The translations under genes were made by a program, and so were the position numbers. A DNA stretch of 64,000 nucleotides from Ailurus styani. Taxonomy: Eukaryota > Chordata > Mammalia > Carnivora > Ailuridae. Where the stretch lies: positions 1,182,955 to 1,246,954 of the forward strand of contig LNAC01000001.1 in the NCBI GenBank assembly GCA_002007465.1, given 5' to 3'. Position 1 is the first letter of the stretch. Each line of letters begins with the position of its first letter. The notes below the pieces were generated by a model, which searched no databases, was not told the origin of the DNA, and was given only the letters and a program-made list of their open reading frames with translations. Shown here in pieces: positions 23,958-34,960 of the stretch.

Positions 23958-24738
23958 TCAGGGGGCCAGAGGGAGGGTCCCCGCGGGTCGGGGGGGAGAG
24001 GGAGGGTCCCCGCGGGTCAGTCAGGGGGAGAGGGAGGGTCCCCGCGGGTCGGGGGGGAGAGGGAGGGTCCCTGCAGGTCAGACGGGGGGGAGAGGGAGGG
24101 TCCCCGCGGGNNNNNNNNNNNNNNNNNNNNNNNNNNNNNNNNNNNNNNNNNNNNNNNNNNNNNNNNNNNNNNNNNNNNNNNNNNNNNNNNNNNNNNNNNN
24201 NNNNNNNNNNNNNNNNNNNNNNNNNNNNNNNNNNNNNNNNNNNNNNNNNNNNNNNNNNNNNNNNNNNNNNNNNNNNNNNNNNNNNNNNNNNNNNNNNNNN
24301 NNNNNNNNNNNNNNNNNNNNNNNNNNNNNNNNNNNNNNNNNNNNNNNNNNNNNNNNNNNNNNNNNNNNNNNNNNNNNNNNNNNNNNNNNNNNNNNNNNNN
24401 NNNNNNNNNNNNNNNNNNNNNNNNNNNNNNNNNNNNNNNNNNNNNNNNNNNNNNNNNNNNNNNNNNNNNNNNNNNNNNNNNNNNNNNNNNNNNNNNNNNN
24501 NNNNNNNNNNNNNNNNNNNNNNNNNNNNNNNNNNNNNNNNNNNNNNNNNNNNNNNNNNNNNNNNNNNNNNNNNNNNNNNNNNNNNNNNNNNNNNNNNNNN
24601 NNNNNNNNNNNNNNNNNNNNNNNNNNNNNNNNNNNCGGGGGCTAGAGGGAGGGTCCCCGCGGGGTCAGGGGGGGAGAGGGAGGGTCCCCGCGGGTCAGTC
24701 AGGGGGAGAGGGAGGGTCCCTGCGGGTCTGGGGGTAGA
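23958..24738 (+). repeat. G4-forming minisatellite spanning an assembly gap
   Basis: The unit contains gggggagagggagggtcccc followed by gcgggtc with an optional agtca, giving about 27 and 31 bp variants. Copies lie on both sides of the 525 bp N-run, so the array is probably continuous through the gap. Most units hold four G-runs with short loops (AGA, A and a 7-base TCCCCGC), matching the canonical quadruplex pattern. Confidence 0.9.
24111..24635. other. Assembly gap (525 N)
   Basis: A run of 525 N bases lies inside the G-rich minisatellite. Open frames spanning it are meaningless. Confidence 1.
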
Positions 24739-25977
24739 AAGGGAGGCCACTGCTGCCATTTCTTCTGAAAGCCAAGCAGGAGGAGCTCTGAGAACAGACC
24801 CCTGAGTCTCCCGTTTGGTGAGAGTCTAGAACAATACGTATTTTCTCCACACAAGAGAGAACGAATGTGCACACAGGCCCCCAGTCAAACCCACATTTTC
24901 TGCTGAAAAGGGGAGGACTATCGTTTCACAGATACCCGGCTCTTTTGGGTGAAAAGTGATGCACAGTGTCTGGTGGTGAGTGACTGTGGTGCCGTGTCCC
25001 CCAAGCCGGCACTTTGACGTCCCCAGAGGCGGACCGCTCGGCAGACTCGGCCGCGGTGCTGCGGGACTGAGGTCGGGCACCGGGAGCCCCTTCGGGAGGT
25101 CGCTGACCTGTTCCTGCACAGCGGGTCGGGTCAGAGCCCCGGGACAGAGAACGACACCTCCTGTCTCCATGAGGCTGCGGCTGCCCCACTCCCCGCCCCC
25201 AGGCAGGACAGGACAGGACGGGCAGGTGGGCAGAGCTGGCCAGCTCTTGGACATTGTCTACTTTGGGTCCGAGTCACATGGTGGCTTCTCCCCGTGTTCC
25301 CTATAGTCACGTGTCCATCTTCAGAACCCACTCATGCCTGACTCCACAGACAGGCACCAGGCCGAGGCCACGCCTGCAGAAATGGGGCATCTTTGGAGGC
25401 TGTCAGGGGCCGCCCGGACCCCCGCGTGGGTGCACGAGCCCCAGGAGGGTGCTTCTCAGAAGACCTCACTGCATCCCGCCCCGACCTGCTGCCACAGCCC
25501 CGCGTCAGGGAACTTAGCCGCTGGCACAGGGAGGTCAGGCTGCTGGATGGGGAAGCCGGGACGGGCATGGTCTCCCCTCGGACCACGCGCCGTGGCCCCA
25601 GTGCCGCTTTGGCTGGCTCGGACCTTTCCCGAGCCTGTTCTTCAGCAGCACTTCCTGGACCATCTCGGCCCGAGACGACTTCCTGAGGGGTCCGTTGGCC
25701 GCCCTGCTCCTGGGCTCTTGCGTGTCTCTCTGGACTCTGGAAGGGTCTTTGCAGGGCAGTTGTTGGATCTGGTTGTGCTCCCAAGGCTCCCTAGCTGGGC
25801 CTCCTGTGTCCTGGCTGCATTCAGAGTTCAGCACACCTGCCAGCCACCCAGGCAGGCGGAACTCCTGACTATGGCCCTGAGACTGAATTGACGGGACGAA
25901 GGCCAGATCTGACCTAAAAATGCCTGAAAATAGAACAATGAACTCACAGTCCAAAGTAACCAGCTTGGGATGCCAGC
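24739..25977. other. GC-rich unique sequence, no gene seen
   Basis: Mixed GC-rich sequence with a small aggac repeat near 25205. No gene is supported. Confidence 0.45.
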
Positions 25978-26200
25978 CTCTCACCTGCACTGACCAGCCC
26001 TGGAGGCCTGCCCGCACCTGAGTAACCACCCACCAACCCCGCCCCTCACCTGCACAGACCGCCCACCAGCCCAGCCCCTCACCTGCACAGACCGCCCACC
26101 AGCCCAGCCCCTCACCTGCAGAGACTGCCCACCAATCCCGCCCCTCACCTGCAGAGACCGCCCACCAGGCCCGCCCCTCACCTGAGTGACCAGTCAGAAA
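25978..26200 (+). repeat. 33 bp minisatellite, ~5 clean copies
   Basis: Units open with cctcacctgcacagaccgcc at 26044, 26077, 26110, 26143 and 26176, with a degenerate copy before them. Each carries a CACCTG E-box. Because 33 is divisible by three, the minus strand gives an apparent 11-residue protein repeat (VRGWAGGRSVQ-like) at 25981-26181, which I regard as spurious. Confidence 0.9.
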
Positions 26201-26514
26201 GCCAGCCTGCTACACGTCAGACTCCCAGGATGTCAGCCCAGTGCCTGGAGCCGCTGGTCCAGGCAGCCCCACGGCACCCCCGTGTCAAGGAGCCCCCAAG
26301 GGCCAGCCCTGCTCCGTCGCCGAGGGCTTCCCCACTTCCTGCGGCCGTGCCCCCATCGGCAGGTGGCACAGAGGGAGAGATGGGCCACGGGGACAGGGGA
26401 GAGCCCGGTGGCTGAGCCTCGGCCTTGCAGCCCCCAGCGGGCGGGTGTGCGGTTAGGGGTGGGGGGAGGCTGCCCGCCCGGCTCTGGTTGTCACGCTCTT
26501 TCTCCTCTGAGGGT
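26201..26514. other. GC-rich unique sequence, no gene seen
   Basis: No repeat or gene recognised. Confidence 0.45.
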
Positions 26515-26830
26515 ATAATGTCAACTCTTTGCTATGTTTATGCCTCTGCTTTTGAGGCAAATCAATAAATAAAATGTAGGGGACATACTTTTAGTGGAGC
26601 TTTTATCTCCTCCGACAGATAAAGCTGGTGTGTGTGTCTGGGTGGATTCAGTCTCTGAAAGTCTATTATGAATTTTTTCTTGTCTTGTACTGTGGGAACG
26701 ATCCAAAAGTCTGTGAATGACGGCACCAAAATGGTAATTCTGGAATATTGTCTCTGACTGTCCTGCAGGAAATCAGAGGACTGAAGTCTCATACAGCCTT
26801 TCTGCAGAAAATGCACTCTCCCGGTACCGC
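26515..26830. promoter_or_regulatory. AT-rich island, candidate conserved element
   Basis: About 300 bp of balanced sequence, without recognised repeats, lies between GC-rich flanks. A minus-strand open frame of 84 codons (26562-26816) has unbiased composition, but I recognise no family and see no splice context, so I do not call it a gene. Confidence 0.3.
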
Positions 26831-27197
26831 TGTCCTCGAACCAGGAGTCACGGGAAGGGGCTGGCGGTGATGGTGGCTCAGGCTCCAGACGGCTGAGCAG
26901 AGAGGGCCGGTCGGGGCCTGCAGAGGCCGCCCAGAGCCCAGAAGTGCGTGCACGGGGCCCCTGCCACGTTCTGCCCCGCAGGAGGGGAACAAGCTTTTCA
27001 CTCTACTTCTAGTGCAAGAAAGAAAAGCCACCTGGGCGACGCAGGTGCCTGTGAGCACACGCAATGTCGCCGCCCCTGTCGCAGGCGCTGCTGTCTCCTG
27101 ACCTGGAGCTGGGACTGGCCAGCTCTTCCTTCCACTTTCTCCTGCTTTTCGGGTGATTCGCACCTCCCCCCGGGGTGTTTCACACTGAACACGCCTG
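26831..27197. other. GC-rich unique sequence, no gene seen
   Basis: Nothing recognisable beyond composition. Confidence 0.45.
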
Positions 27198-27630
27198 AAT
27201 TAGCCCAGTTCCTCCAGGGAGACAGACCGGCAGGGTGTCTGGACATAGCGAAGAGGAGATTTATTCCAGGCATTGGCTCACGAGGTTATGGAGGATGAGA
27301 AGTGCCAGTGGAGAGGCAGGAAGCTGGTGGGGGGGGGGGACTCAGTCCCCGTCCAGAGGCCTGAGAACCAGGAGCACCAGTGCCAAGGGCAGGAGAAGCT
27401 GCAAAACCCAGGTCAGGAACAGAGAGTAAGTCTGCCTTTCCTCAGCCCTTTTGCTCTATTTGGGCCTTCACCTGATTGGACGCGGCCCACCACGCTGTAG
27501 AGGGCAGACCTCCTCTGTGGTTACTGAAGCCCAGGCTAGTCTCTTCCAGAAATACCTTCACAGACACACCTGGAAGTAACGTTGGACCAGCAATCTGGGC
27601 GTCCCTGAGCCCAGTTAGGCTGACACATGA
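27198..27630 (+). mobile_element. Old LTR-like interspersed repeat
   Basis: The order 'gagatttattccagg', 'attggctcacgaggttatgg', 'gaggcctgagaaccagg', 'cacctgattggacgcggccc' and 'caggctgacacatgaaa'-like segments matches a dispersed old mammalian repeat I recall, probably LTR-derived. I cannot name the family with confidence. A poly-G run (27331-27340) interrupts it. It has no coding capacity. Confidence 0.5.
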
Positions 27631-28174
27631 AAATCATCATCAAAATACCAACAACAAAAAATTTAAGAAAGGTAGGCCAGGTCCTGATTACAAGTATTTG
27701 TTGGGATATTCAGATGACATTTATTTGAGGAATGTGATGAATTACACACACACATAAAACAGTCTCATCTAAATATTTTTAGAAGATAAAATTTTGGAAT
27801 AAAGGTAAAGTTATTACTGTCACAAAAATATAAAAAAACACATCAGAGATTTTATTTAACTGATTAACTAATGAAGAAGCCAGCAAGATATTACAACTGG
27901 TAGAAGCATTAAATACATGCTATAATCGGGAGATGAGTTTATAAGTAAGTAGAAACTGGTCAGCACCCAGTCAATTGCGCTCCACCAGGTACAACTTATT
28001 TGTGATTCTCCGGGCGTTCCTCTACCTTCGCGACAGCTCAGAGCTGTGAAACAGCCGCAGACAAGGAAGGACGCCGGCCCCCACGCCGTCGGAAGGCCAG
28101 ACAGGAGGGCCACACAAGACACTAGTCTCTCAGGCCCCGTTTCAAAGTCTTGCAATTTTCCCCAACAATAGATT
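27631..28174. other. AT-rich unassigned sequence
   Basis: Low-GC sequence with a short (CA)n at about 27745 and no recognised repeat or gene. It may be an old repeat tail or a further conserved island. Confidence 0.35.
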
Positions 28175-28500
28175 CGTGTCAGAAAAAAAATTCAGCCAAG
28201 TAAATCGAAAGGTCTAACTGGCTTTCCTGAGTGATTGGTGAATCGGTCACACACCATCCGGCCAGCGAACGGGAGCTCCACGGAGCTGCAGGAGACGCAG
28301 GTTTTCAAAGGCCGAGAGAGCAGACACACGAGAGGGGACCCATCAGCAGGCATAGCGAGGCTCGGGCAAGGCTGCTCTCCAGGGAGGCGTCCCAGGTTGA
28401 CTGGTCAAGGGTTCACTCCGGGGGACGGAAGCTGCAGGCAGGTGAGGTGCGGAGCCTCGGTGTGCCGACGGGCGGCCTTAACCTAAGTGACGCCATTTGG
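28175..28500 (+). mobile_element. Probable old LTR remnant, family unassigned
   Basis: The segment 'ggtctaactggctttcctga', followed by 'tgaatcggtcacacaccatc' and 'acgggagctccacggagctg', resembles a dispersed LTR sequence I have seen in other mammals. The assignment is from memory and should be checked with RepeatMasker. Confidence 0.35.
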
Positions 28501-29861
28501 GGCCCACTTTCTCCAAGTGCGATGGGCCTGTCAGCCTGCCTGTCCCCCTCTGCTCGGAGCCCATCTTTGGGGAAAGGTGTGGTCCGCGCCAGCCCAAGCC
28601 CGTGGTTCTCGGGGCATCAGTGCCCTGGTGCACTGGGTGCTTGCGAGTGCCTGGGGTGCTGAGAACAGAGTGATCTCATGGATTCCACGGGGCCTCAGGG
28701 ACGTCAGCACGAAGACGAGCTGTGTGTCGACCCTAGAGCCCACTGGGCCCTGGAGCGAGGGCAGAACCTCTCAGGAAGGCCAGACGGCACGTGAGGTCCC
28801 ACGGCTGTGCCCTCAGCCCCTCCCCACGGGCCCGCGGGGAGCGAGGCAGCGGCCGAGGTCACTGCTGGAATCACGGGGAAGTGGAAGTGGTTTAGTCTGT
28901 CTGTCTGGAAGAGAGGAGGACGGAGGGACGGCAGGAGGGAAGTCACGACAGACCTCATTTCCTACCTGCTCTGCCTCCCGCCCGCCGTGTGCCAAGTCCC
29001 GCAGGCCTGCAACTAACGGACATCAAGTCCTTGCTGGTGGCCTGGAATTCACGAGAAGCCTGCTTTCCACTCGTGTGGCTCCTGTTTACTGCAGCACCAT
29101 CGGAGCGCCGAACACGGGAGGAGGGCTCCCCGCGCCTGCAGGCCCGGAAACGGGGCTCCCCTCTGCTCTCGTCCAGACCTCTGTCCTCCCTGACCGAGCA
29201 TGCCCTTGGAGGGCGGTGTTGCTGGAGTCACAAGGATGTCCAGGCATTGAGATGGCTTCCCTTGCCGTCCCTGTCCACGGCCACGGCGCCTGCCCTCCGG
29301 CCACAGGATCGGCAGGCCCTGCACTTGCGCCGGGCTCCGCCCTGACCTCAGGACACCTCCTACTATTTGGCCAATGGAAGGAACAGCGAGAAAGGGGTGC
29401 AAGGCGAAGGGCCCCAGAAGGCCACGTTTGCTACGGGAACCCTCTTCGCTGGTTCTAAACGCTGTTGGGTTCTTCTTGAGGAGAAACTCTGCAGTGCGCC
29501 GGTGCCACATGGGGACCAACGGGAGCGTGAGGGACCAGCCCCTCCGTCCCCTCTCCCCTCCCTCCCCGGCCATCGGGCCACTGTCCCTGCGCGCCGACCC
29601 CGAGGCTGCCGGTGAGGCCAGCTCCTCCCTCCACGGGCCGGGAGGGCCCCTGCCTGCTGACCAGGAGTCCCCTGACCAGCCCAGGTCACCCGTCCTGCTC
29701 CTGGGCTTACCGAGCGAGGATGAGTCCTTCCCACATCCGTCCTGTTCTATGGGGCAGGGTCAGGTACACAGTGCTCGTGGGCGAGGGGGCGAGCGGGAGC
29801 CCGTGGGCCAGGATGGCTCGCACAGGGTGAGGCCCCCGGGGCTGAGCATCGCACGGGAGCG
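28501..29861. other. GC-rich unique sequence, no gene seen
   Basis: GC-rich sequence with overlapping open frames on both strands (the longest, 28487-29458, is 323 codons). None has a recognisable domain. Confidence 0.5.
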
Positions 29862-30172
29862 GTGCGTGTGTAATGAGCTGTGCCTGTATAATGAGGTGTG
29901 CGCATGCAATGGTGTATGCATATTAATGAGGCGTGTGTAATGAATTTGCGTTGTAATGAGTTATGCATATGTAATGAGATGTGCACGTGTGATGATCTGT
30001 GCATATGTAATGAGATGCGTGTGTAAGGCACCGCCATATATAATGATCTGTGCATGTGTCAGGCACTGTGCATATGTAATGAGATGTGCATATGTAACGA
30101 CCTAGGCATATGTAATGAGGCATGCATATATGGCAAGCAATGCATATGTAAACAGGTCATCGCATATGGAAA
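29862..30172 (+). repeat. AT-rich minisatellite with TAATGAGAT motifs
   Basis: Irregular 16-36 bp units built on 'tgtgcatatgtaatgaga' fill about 310 bp. The nonamer TAATGAGAT, which fits the TAATGARAT consensus bound by the Oct-1 POU protein, is exact at 29972-29980, 30008-30016 and 30078-30086, with near matches elsewhere. The AT-rich array sits in GC-rich sequence. Units vary in length and sequence, so the array is old. Confidence 0.85.
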
Positions 30173-30850
30173 TGAGCTCCGCCCCCTCACCAGCAGCCCG
30201 CCCCAGGGGGCAGAATCACAACCTCCCCGGACAGTCTATTTGTATACAAAGTCATTCGGGTGATAGTATTTGATTCCAGAGGCGCTGCCTCGGTGTTGGG
30301 AATGTCAAGGCTTTGCAGACCGGCTTGTAAGGTGATTTGGGCGGTTTCCTGCTTCTAACACGGGCTCGCCACACGGATTTCCTGTCTCTAAGCCGCGTGG
30401 GGACCCCCAACTTTGCCTGGGACCCGGGAAAGCGGAGGAGGGTGTGGAGCGCTCCCGGTTCCCACGGGGCCCTGGCCGACACCGCGTCCTCCTGCAGCGG
30501 CCCGGACACCCGGCCGGGTCCCGAGCTCCGCGAGCCGGCTCACTCTGGGCTCAGAAAGGGGAGGGCGGAAAGGGTGTTTCGGTACCAATGAACCTGCTGC
30601 TCCAGACTCTGGGGGAGCCGCGTGAGGTCCCGGCCGCACACCCCCGCTCCGGCTCCCGAGCCCGGGGGACTGTTCAGCGGGGTGCTGACCGCGGCACCCC
30701 GGCAAGCCCTCCGGGTGCGGACCGTCGTTCCGGCCCCTCTCCCCGGGTCTGCATCCCCGGCCAGCCGCAGGCTGCCCCTCGCCCCCTAAATCAGCCGGGG
30801 TCGCTCTCTGCCAGGCCGTTGCCCACTCTTCTCTGCCAACACGTCCATTT
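30173..30850. other. CpG-rich unique sequence, no gene seen
   Basis: CpG density rises in 30400-30760. No gene is supported. Confidence 0.45.
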
Positions 30851-30960
30851 GCTGAATGGAAAAGGTTTGTCTGTAAACCTAAATTACTGCTTCGTTCAAA
30901 GTCACACGTAATTTTTGTCCCTCTAATAATGTTAACATCATCCTTCATAGCTTCTTGGGG
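30851..30960. promoter_or_regulatory. Short AT-rich island
   Basis: About 110 bp with 'ctaaattactgc' and 'cacgtaatttttg' lies between CpG-rich flanks. A candidate conserved element only. Confidence 0.25.
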
Positions 30961-32739
30961 GCACTGACCCTGCTGGGGAAGCCGGGGACCGCCGTGGCCC
31001 AGTGGCCTTGGAGTCTGACTCCAGGGGCGCAGGACGCAGGGATGGGAGCTCCCAGAGCCGAGCTGCAGGATTGGCAGTCTGTGAGCTTCCAGAAGGATAC
31101 CATTTCACCCGGCTCTTCCTGCTTCCACCCAGACCATCTGCCACAGGTTTGCAGGGGACAAGTCTCTCCTTCGTGAGGACGGGGCTCTGCGTTGCTCTGG
31201 GTCGTAAACACTAGGATTTGGTTCATGTAAGCATTGCTTCCTCCTTCCTTCCTTCCTTCCGATGCATTCATGGGCACTGGCCATGCTCGGAGCTGGGAGC
31301 TGGGAGCTGGGGCACGCGGACGGCGAGGCCCGGTCCCTGCCCCCCCCCCCCCGAGCTCAGCGAGGGAGGAACAGACCATCCCGACACACGAGCCCCCGGG
31401 GCACAGAAGGGCACAGCACCACCCGGGATTTGGGGGCGGGCGGAGGGCGGACCCACCATGGCACGTGTGGTGGGAGAAAAGGAGAGTGTTTTCGGGAAGC
31501 AGCAGGACTTGCCGGACAGCTCCGGCTGCGGGGGCCGTGCCCCAGGCCGTGAGTTTGGAGCGACCCCCCCCCGACCTGTCCAGGAGGGGCCCCAGCAGGG
31601 GGCCCAGGCAATGGGACTGACGAGCTGGCCAGGCTGGAAGGGGCAGTGCCGCTGGCATCGGGCCCCCGGGGCCTGGACGCAGGGCCTCAGGGCAGGTGCC
31701 TGGGAGCCCCAAGCCCTCCTCCACGGAGCGGCAGGCGGCAGTGCCCCAAAGTGGCCAACTCGGTGTGGCAAGCCACGGTGAGACGGGAGGCTGAGGTCGA
31801 TCGGGTTAGGGGGCCGCAGGCGATGCCCAGACCCAGCCCAGGACCAGGAGGCAAGCAGACTCGGCGTGGGGCGGTGGTCTTCACGCCCCCCTCCTGGGGC
31901 CAGGCCGGCTGCAAGCCTCCCCCTGGAACTCCACCGTGGGGCCTGCAGGGTCCGGATGGCTGTGACCTTGAGAGCTGGCCTCACACACGTGCTCCCCCGG
32001 CCACCCTGCAAGCCTGGGGTCTCTGGGAAACGGGAGGCAGCCACCCACTCTGCTCCCAGGAACCGGGTAAAACTCACCAGCTCTGAGGGTCGGGTTATGG
32101 GAATTCTACCTTTAACAATGCAGTGAGGCCAGGGCGAGAATGGAGAATCGCGCCTCTGGGGAACGGGAACACGACTCCTTGCCGTGCCTGCCCCCTGCTC
32201 CCCAGGAGCACAGGTGGCAGCCGGGCCGCCGGGCCAGGCCGTCCCCACAAGAGCAACGCTCTTCTGCCGCAAGACCATCCCCTGCCTGCCCGGCCAGGGT
32301 CCCCGAGAGTCGCAGGAACACAGAGCGAAACTCCACCTGGAACTGAAGGGGACGGCACCTGAAATGGGCTTTCTGAAGTGGGCAGTGGGCAGGCCTGTGC
32401 GGTCTCAGAAAGGCTGTTTCCAGGCAGTGGCCATGAGGTGATATTGCAAAGTGACCCCAAGCCAGCAGTGCCAGGCTCGGCAGGCCACCTCCTCCACCCT
32501 GAGCAGCCCGTGGGAGGCATGGAATGGACCCTGAGACAGACACCTTTGTCAGACAGCGGGCCCCAGCAGGAAAGGCAGAGCAGCCGCCGGCTCAGAGTCC
32601 TGCCGCATCTGCAGGGCTCGTCCCCACGCGCCCATGTATGGTGCCCAACAGAACACCCATGGGGGCTGGAGGGACACAGAAGCAAGCCGACGTCATCCCC
32701 GCTTCACCAACACTGTGTATCAGGCAGGTGGGCTCCAGC
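30961..32739. other. GC-rich unique sequence, no gene seen
   Basis: It contains a (CTTC)n run at 31241-31260 and a poly-C run near 31341-31354. The long minus-strand open frame 31268-32278 (336 codons) overlaps open frames on the other strand and shows no domain. Confidence 0.5.
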
Positions 32740-33060
32740 GTAGGGGAGGAAATGTATCCTTCACCCTCTTAGGTCCTGTCCTGCATGCCTGCAAATTAAC
32801 TGACAAAAACCGGATGAATGGGAGAGAAAGTTTGCACACCTTGTCGGTGTTAGCATCTTTCATTTTATGGGCATAGGGGCTTTGTGGAAAATAAGTAAAA
32901 ACCAAAAAAAAAAAAACAAACCAGTCAGACTCAGGGGCTTATATGCGACTTCAGTAAGAGACGATAAATAGCTGAGCAGGGACGACACGGAGGGAAGGGG
33001 CTTCTAAGAGCAGCAGACCGTGGCAGGAGACTCCGTGTCAGGTGACAAGCAGACAGGCTG
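32740..33060. mobile_element. Probable old repeat remnant with A-rich tract
   Basis: 'ggctttgtggaaaataag', an A-run at about 32903-32916, and 'agactcaggggcttatatgc' resemble a dispersed LTR-type repeat, but I cannot assign the family or strand. Confidence 0.3.
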
Positions 33061-34054
33061 GGTCAGTACGGGCTCGCTGTGCAGCCCGGTCTCCCAGCCG
33101 TCTCCGTGTCCGGGGGGAAGGGCCGCTCCCCCTCGAACGACAGGCAGAGGAGGGCACCTTTACGAGGGGAACTCACGTCGTGCTTCTCGGCAGAGGGGCG
33201 AGCGGAGAGCTCCCGTGTCCACCGCTTCCCACTGGCCTTCAGCTCAGGGTCCTCCGTATACCGAAGCGGCTTGGACATGAGTGCGGCCGAGGGCGCACCC
33301 CGCTCCTCGGGGACCTCTGGGCTGGCGGTGACCCAGTGAGCGCCGCGTGGGGTCCTCAGCTGCCCCCCGGTGAGCTCTGGGAGACTTCTATCCACCTGTG
33401 GGTCCTGCCCCTCGGCCAAGTTCGCTGCCGTCCCCGAACCTCCCGGGAAGGTCCCTGCCTTCCTCGTCCTCGGGGCGGGGCACGGGCTCTCGGACGCCCT
33501 ACTGCAGCTGCAGGCCCCGGGGCCGAGGTCCTCTCTGAGCCCCATCAGCCCGGGAGGGCTCGCCACAGGGGCCTCGTGGCTTCTTCACAGAGCGCCCAAT
33601 GCCAGGAGGCCCCTCACGTCTCTGAACCTGGCAACCGTCTGTTCTCCCCCAAAGGCCTCTGAGACGGCCTGTCCCAGCCGCCCTGCTGCCACAGGAGCTC
33701 ACCCACCCCAGAGCCGAGGGCTGCTGGCGCGTCAGAGGGGAACCCGCGGCTGCTCTCTGCCCCTTTGGTGATTTCAGGGCATTGATCTCAGTCCAGGCTC
33801 CGAAGGCAGTCGATCCGACCAGGCAGGAGTCACGAGTCTGCTCCACGCAGGGGAGCTCTGGTCCCTCACCGTCCTGAGTCCCCTCCCCAGCGGCCCTGGC
33901 TCCAGGTCCCCGGAGCCTCCGGGAGGGCCGCTTGGCTGTGCAAGGACAGGACAGGATCCAAACAGCCCAGAAACACCTGCTTTGAAGTCCAGCCGTGACG
34001 CGGTGTAGAAACTCTGGCAGGTTGATACAGCATCCATCTGGCTACTTTTAAACA
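33061..34054. other. CpG-rich unique sequence, no gene seen
   Basis: No repeat, RNA gene or supported coding region. Confidence 0.45.
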
Positions 34055-34070
34055 TCAAATCTCATTTTTT

Positions 34071-34255
34071 TAAAAAGGTTTTATTTATTTATGGTGGAGA
34101 TAGTGAGAGAGGGAACACAAGCAGAGGGAGCTGGAGAGGGAGCAACAGGCTTCCCGCTGAGCAGGGAGCCCGATGTGGGGCTTCATCCCAGGACCCTGGG
34201 ATCATGACCCGAGCCGAAGGCAGATGCTTAACGACAGAGCCAGGCAGGCGCCCCG
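34071..34255 (-). mobile_element. Can-SINE
   Basis: The plus strand shows the complement of a Can-SINE: a TTTTATTTATTTATGG-type tail, an 'agagagggaacacaagc' body, 'tgagcagggagcccgatg' and a tRNA-like head ending gcgccccg. A perfect 16 bp target-site duplication (tcaaatctcatttttt) lies at 34055-34070 and 34256-34271, so the insertion is relatively young. Confidence 0.97.
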
Positions 34256-34271
34256 TCAAATCTCATTTTTT

Positions 34272-34739
34272 AAAAATGACCTTCATGCTGGTACACGAGA
34301 AGGGCTTTAGTTTCCGTCCGAAGGGAAGGGTTGCTGACCTGCCTTTCCAACTTGCTCGGGGAAAGGGGAAAGCTCATGTTCTTGTCCCTGTGCTGGAGGC
34401 TCAAAGCCAGGACACCCGTCACCCTGCAACCGCACTGATGACGGCAAGTCCCCAGGGCCCGCCGGGCTGAAGGGGCCGGTGCCCCCCGATGGCCTGCCTG
34501 GACGTGGGACCCTAGCCCGAGATGGCCCCCCGCCTCTCCCACCAGCTCTCGCTTCCGGTCCCAAAACCAATGGGAAAAACAGGGAGAGAAAGGAGGTTGC
34601 AACTGCTTTAGCTGCGGTTTCTTGCACGTTACCCCAACCCTCTGACGGCTCATCTTGTGGTTCCAGGTCCTGACCGCAGCCCAGAGGGGACCGTGACTCT
34701 GGGGGTCAGTCTGCTGCTGGTGGCACCATGGCGTGGCAC
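34272..34739. other. GC-rich unique sequence, no gene seen
   Basis: Nothing recognisable. Confidence 0.45.
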
Positions 34740-34960
34740 CTGAGACCGCCCGGACGCCAGCGCTGCGGGACGAGGCGGCCTGATGTGGGAGAGCAGTCAG
34801 TCTGAGTAACACTCTGCACCTTCCCATCCGCGGCCCGCGGCCTCGCTCGCGCCCCGAAGCAACCGCAGGCCAGACGGAGTAGCCGCCGCGGCCGCCAGCC
34901 CACGGCTCAGAGCGCAGACCCAAAAGGCACACCTCGGCGTCGGGGCATGCAGCCGGGCTT
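34740..34960. other. CpG-dense patch, candidate orphan CpG island
   Basis: Roughly 20 CpGs fall within about 220 bp, including gcggcccgcggcctcgctcg. No exon, TATA box or gene start is visible next to it. Confidence 0.4.

Noticed and set aside
23617..24805. ORFs of 260-375 codons near 24 kb
   Set aside because: They are carried across 525 N bases and a G-rich minisatellite.
26562..26816. 84-codon minus-strand ORF with balanced composition
   Set aside because: No recognisable family and no splice or promoter context. It lies in an AT-rich island more likely to be non-coding.
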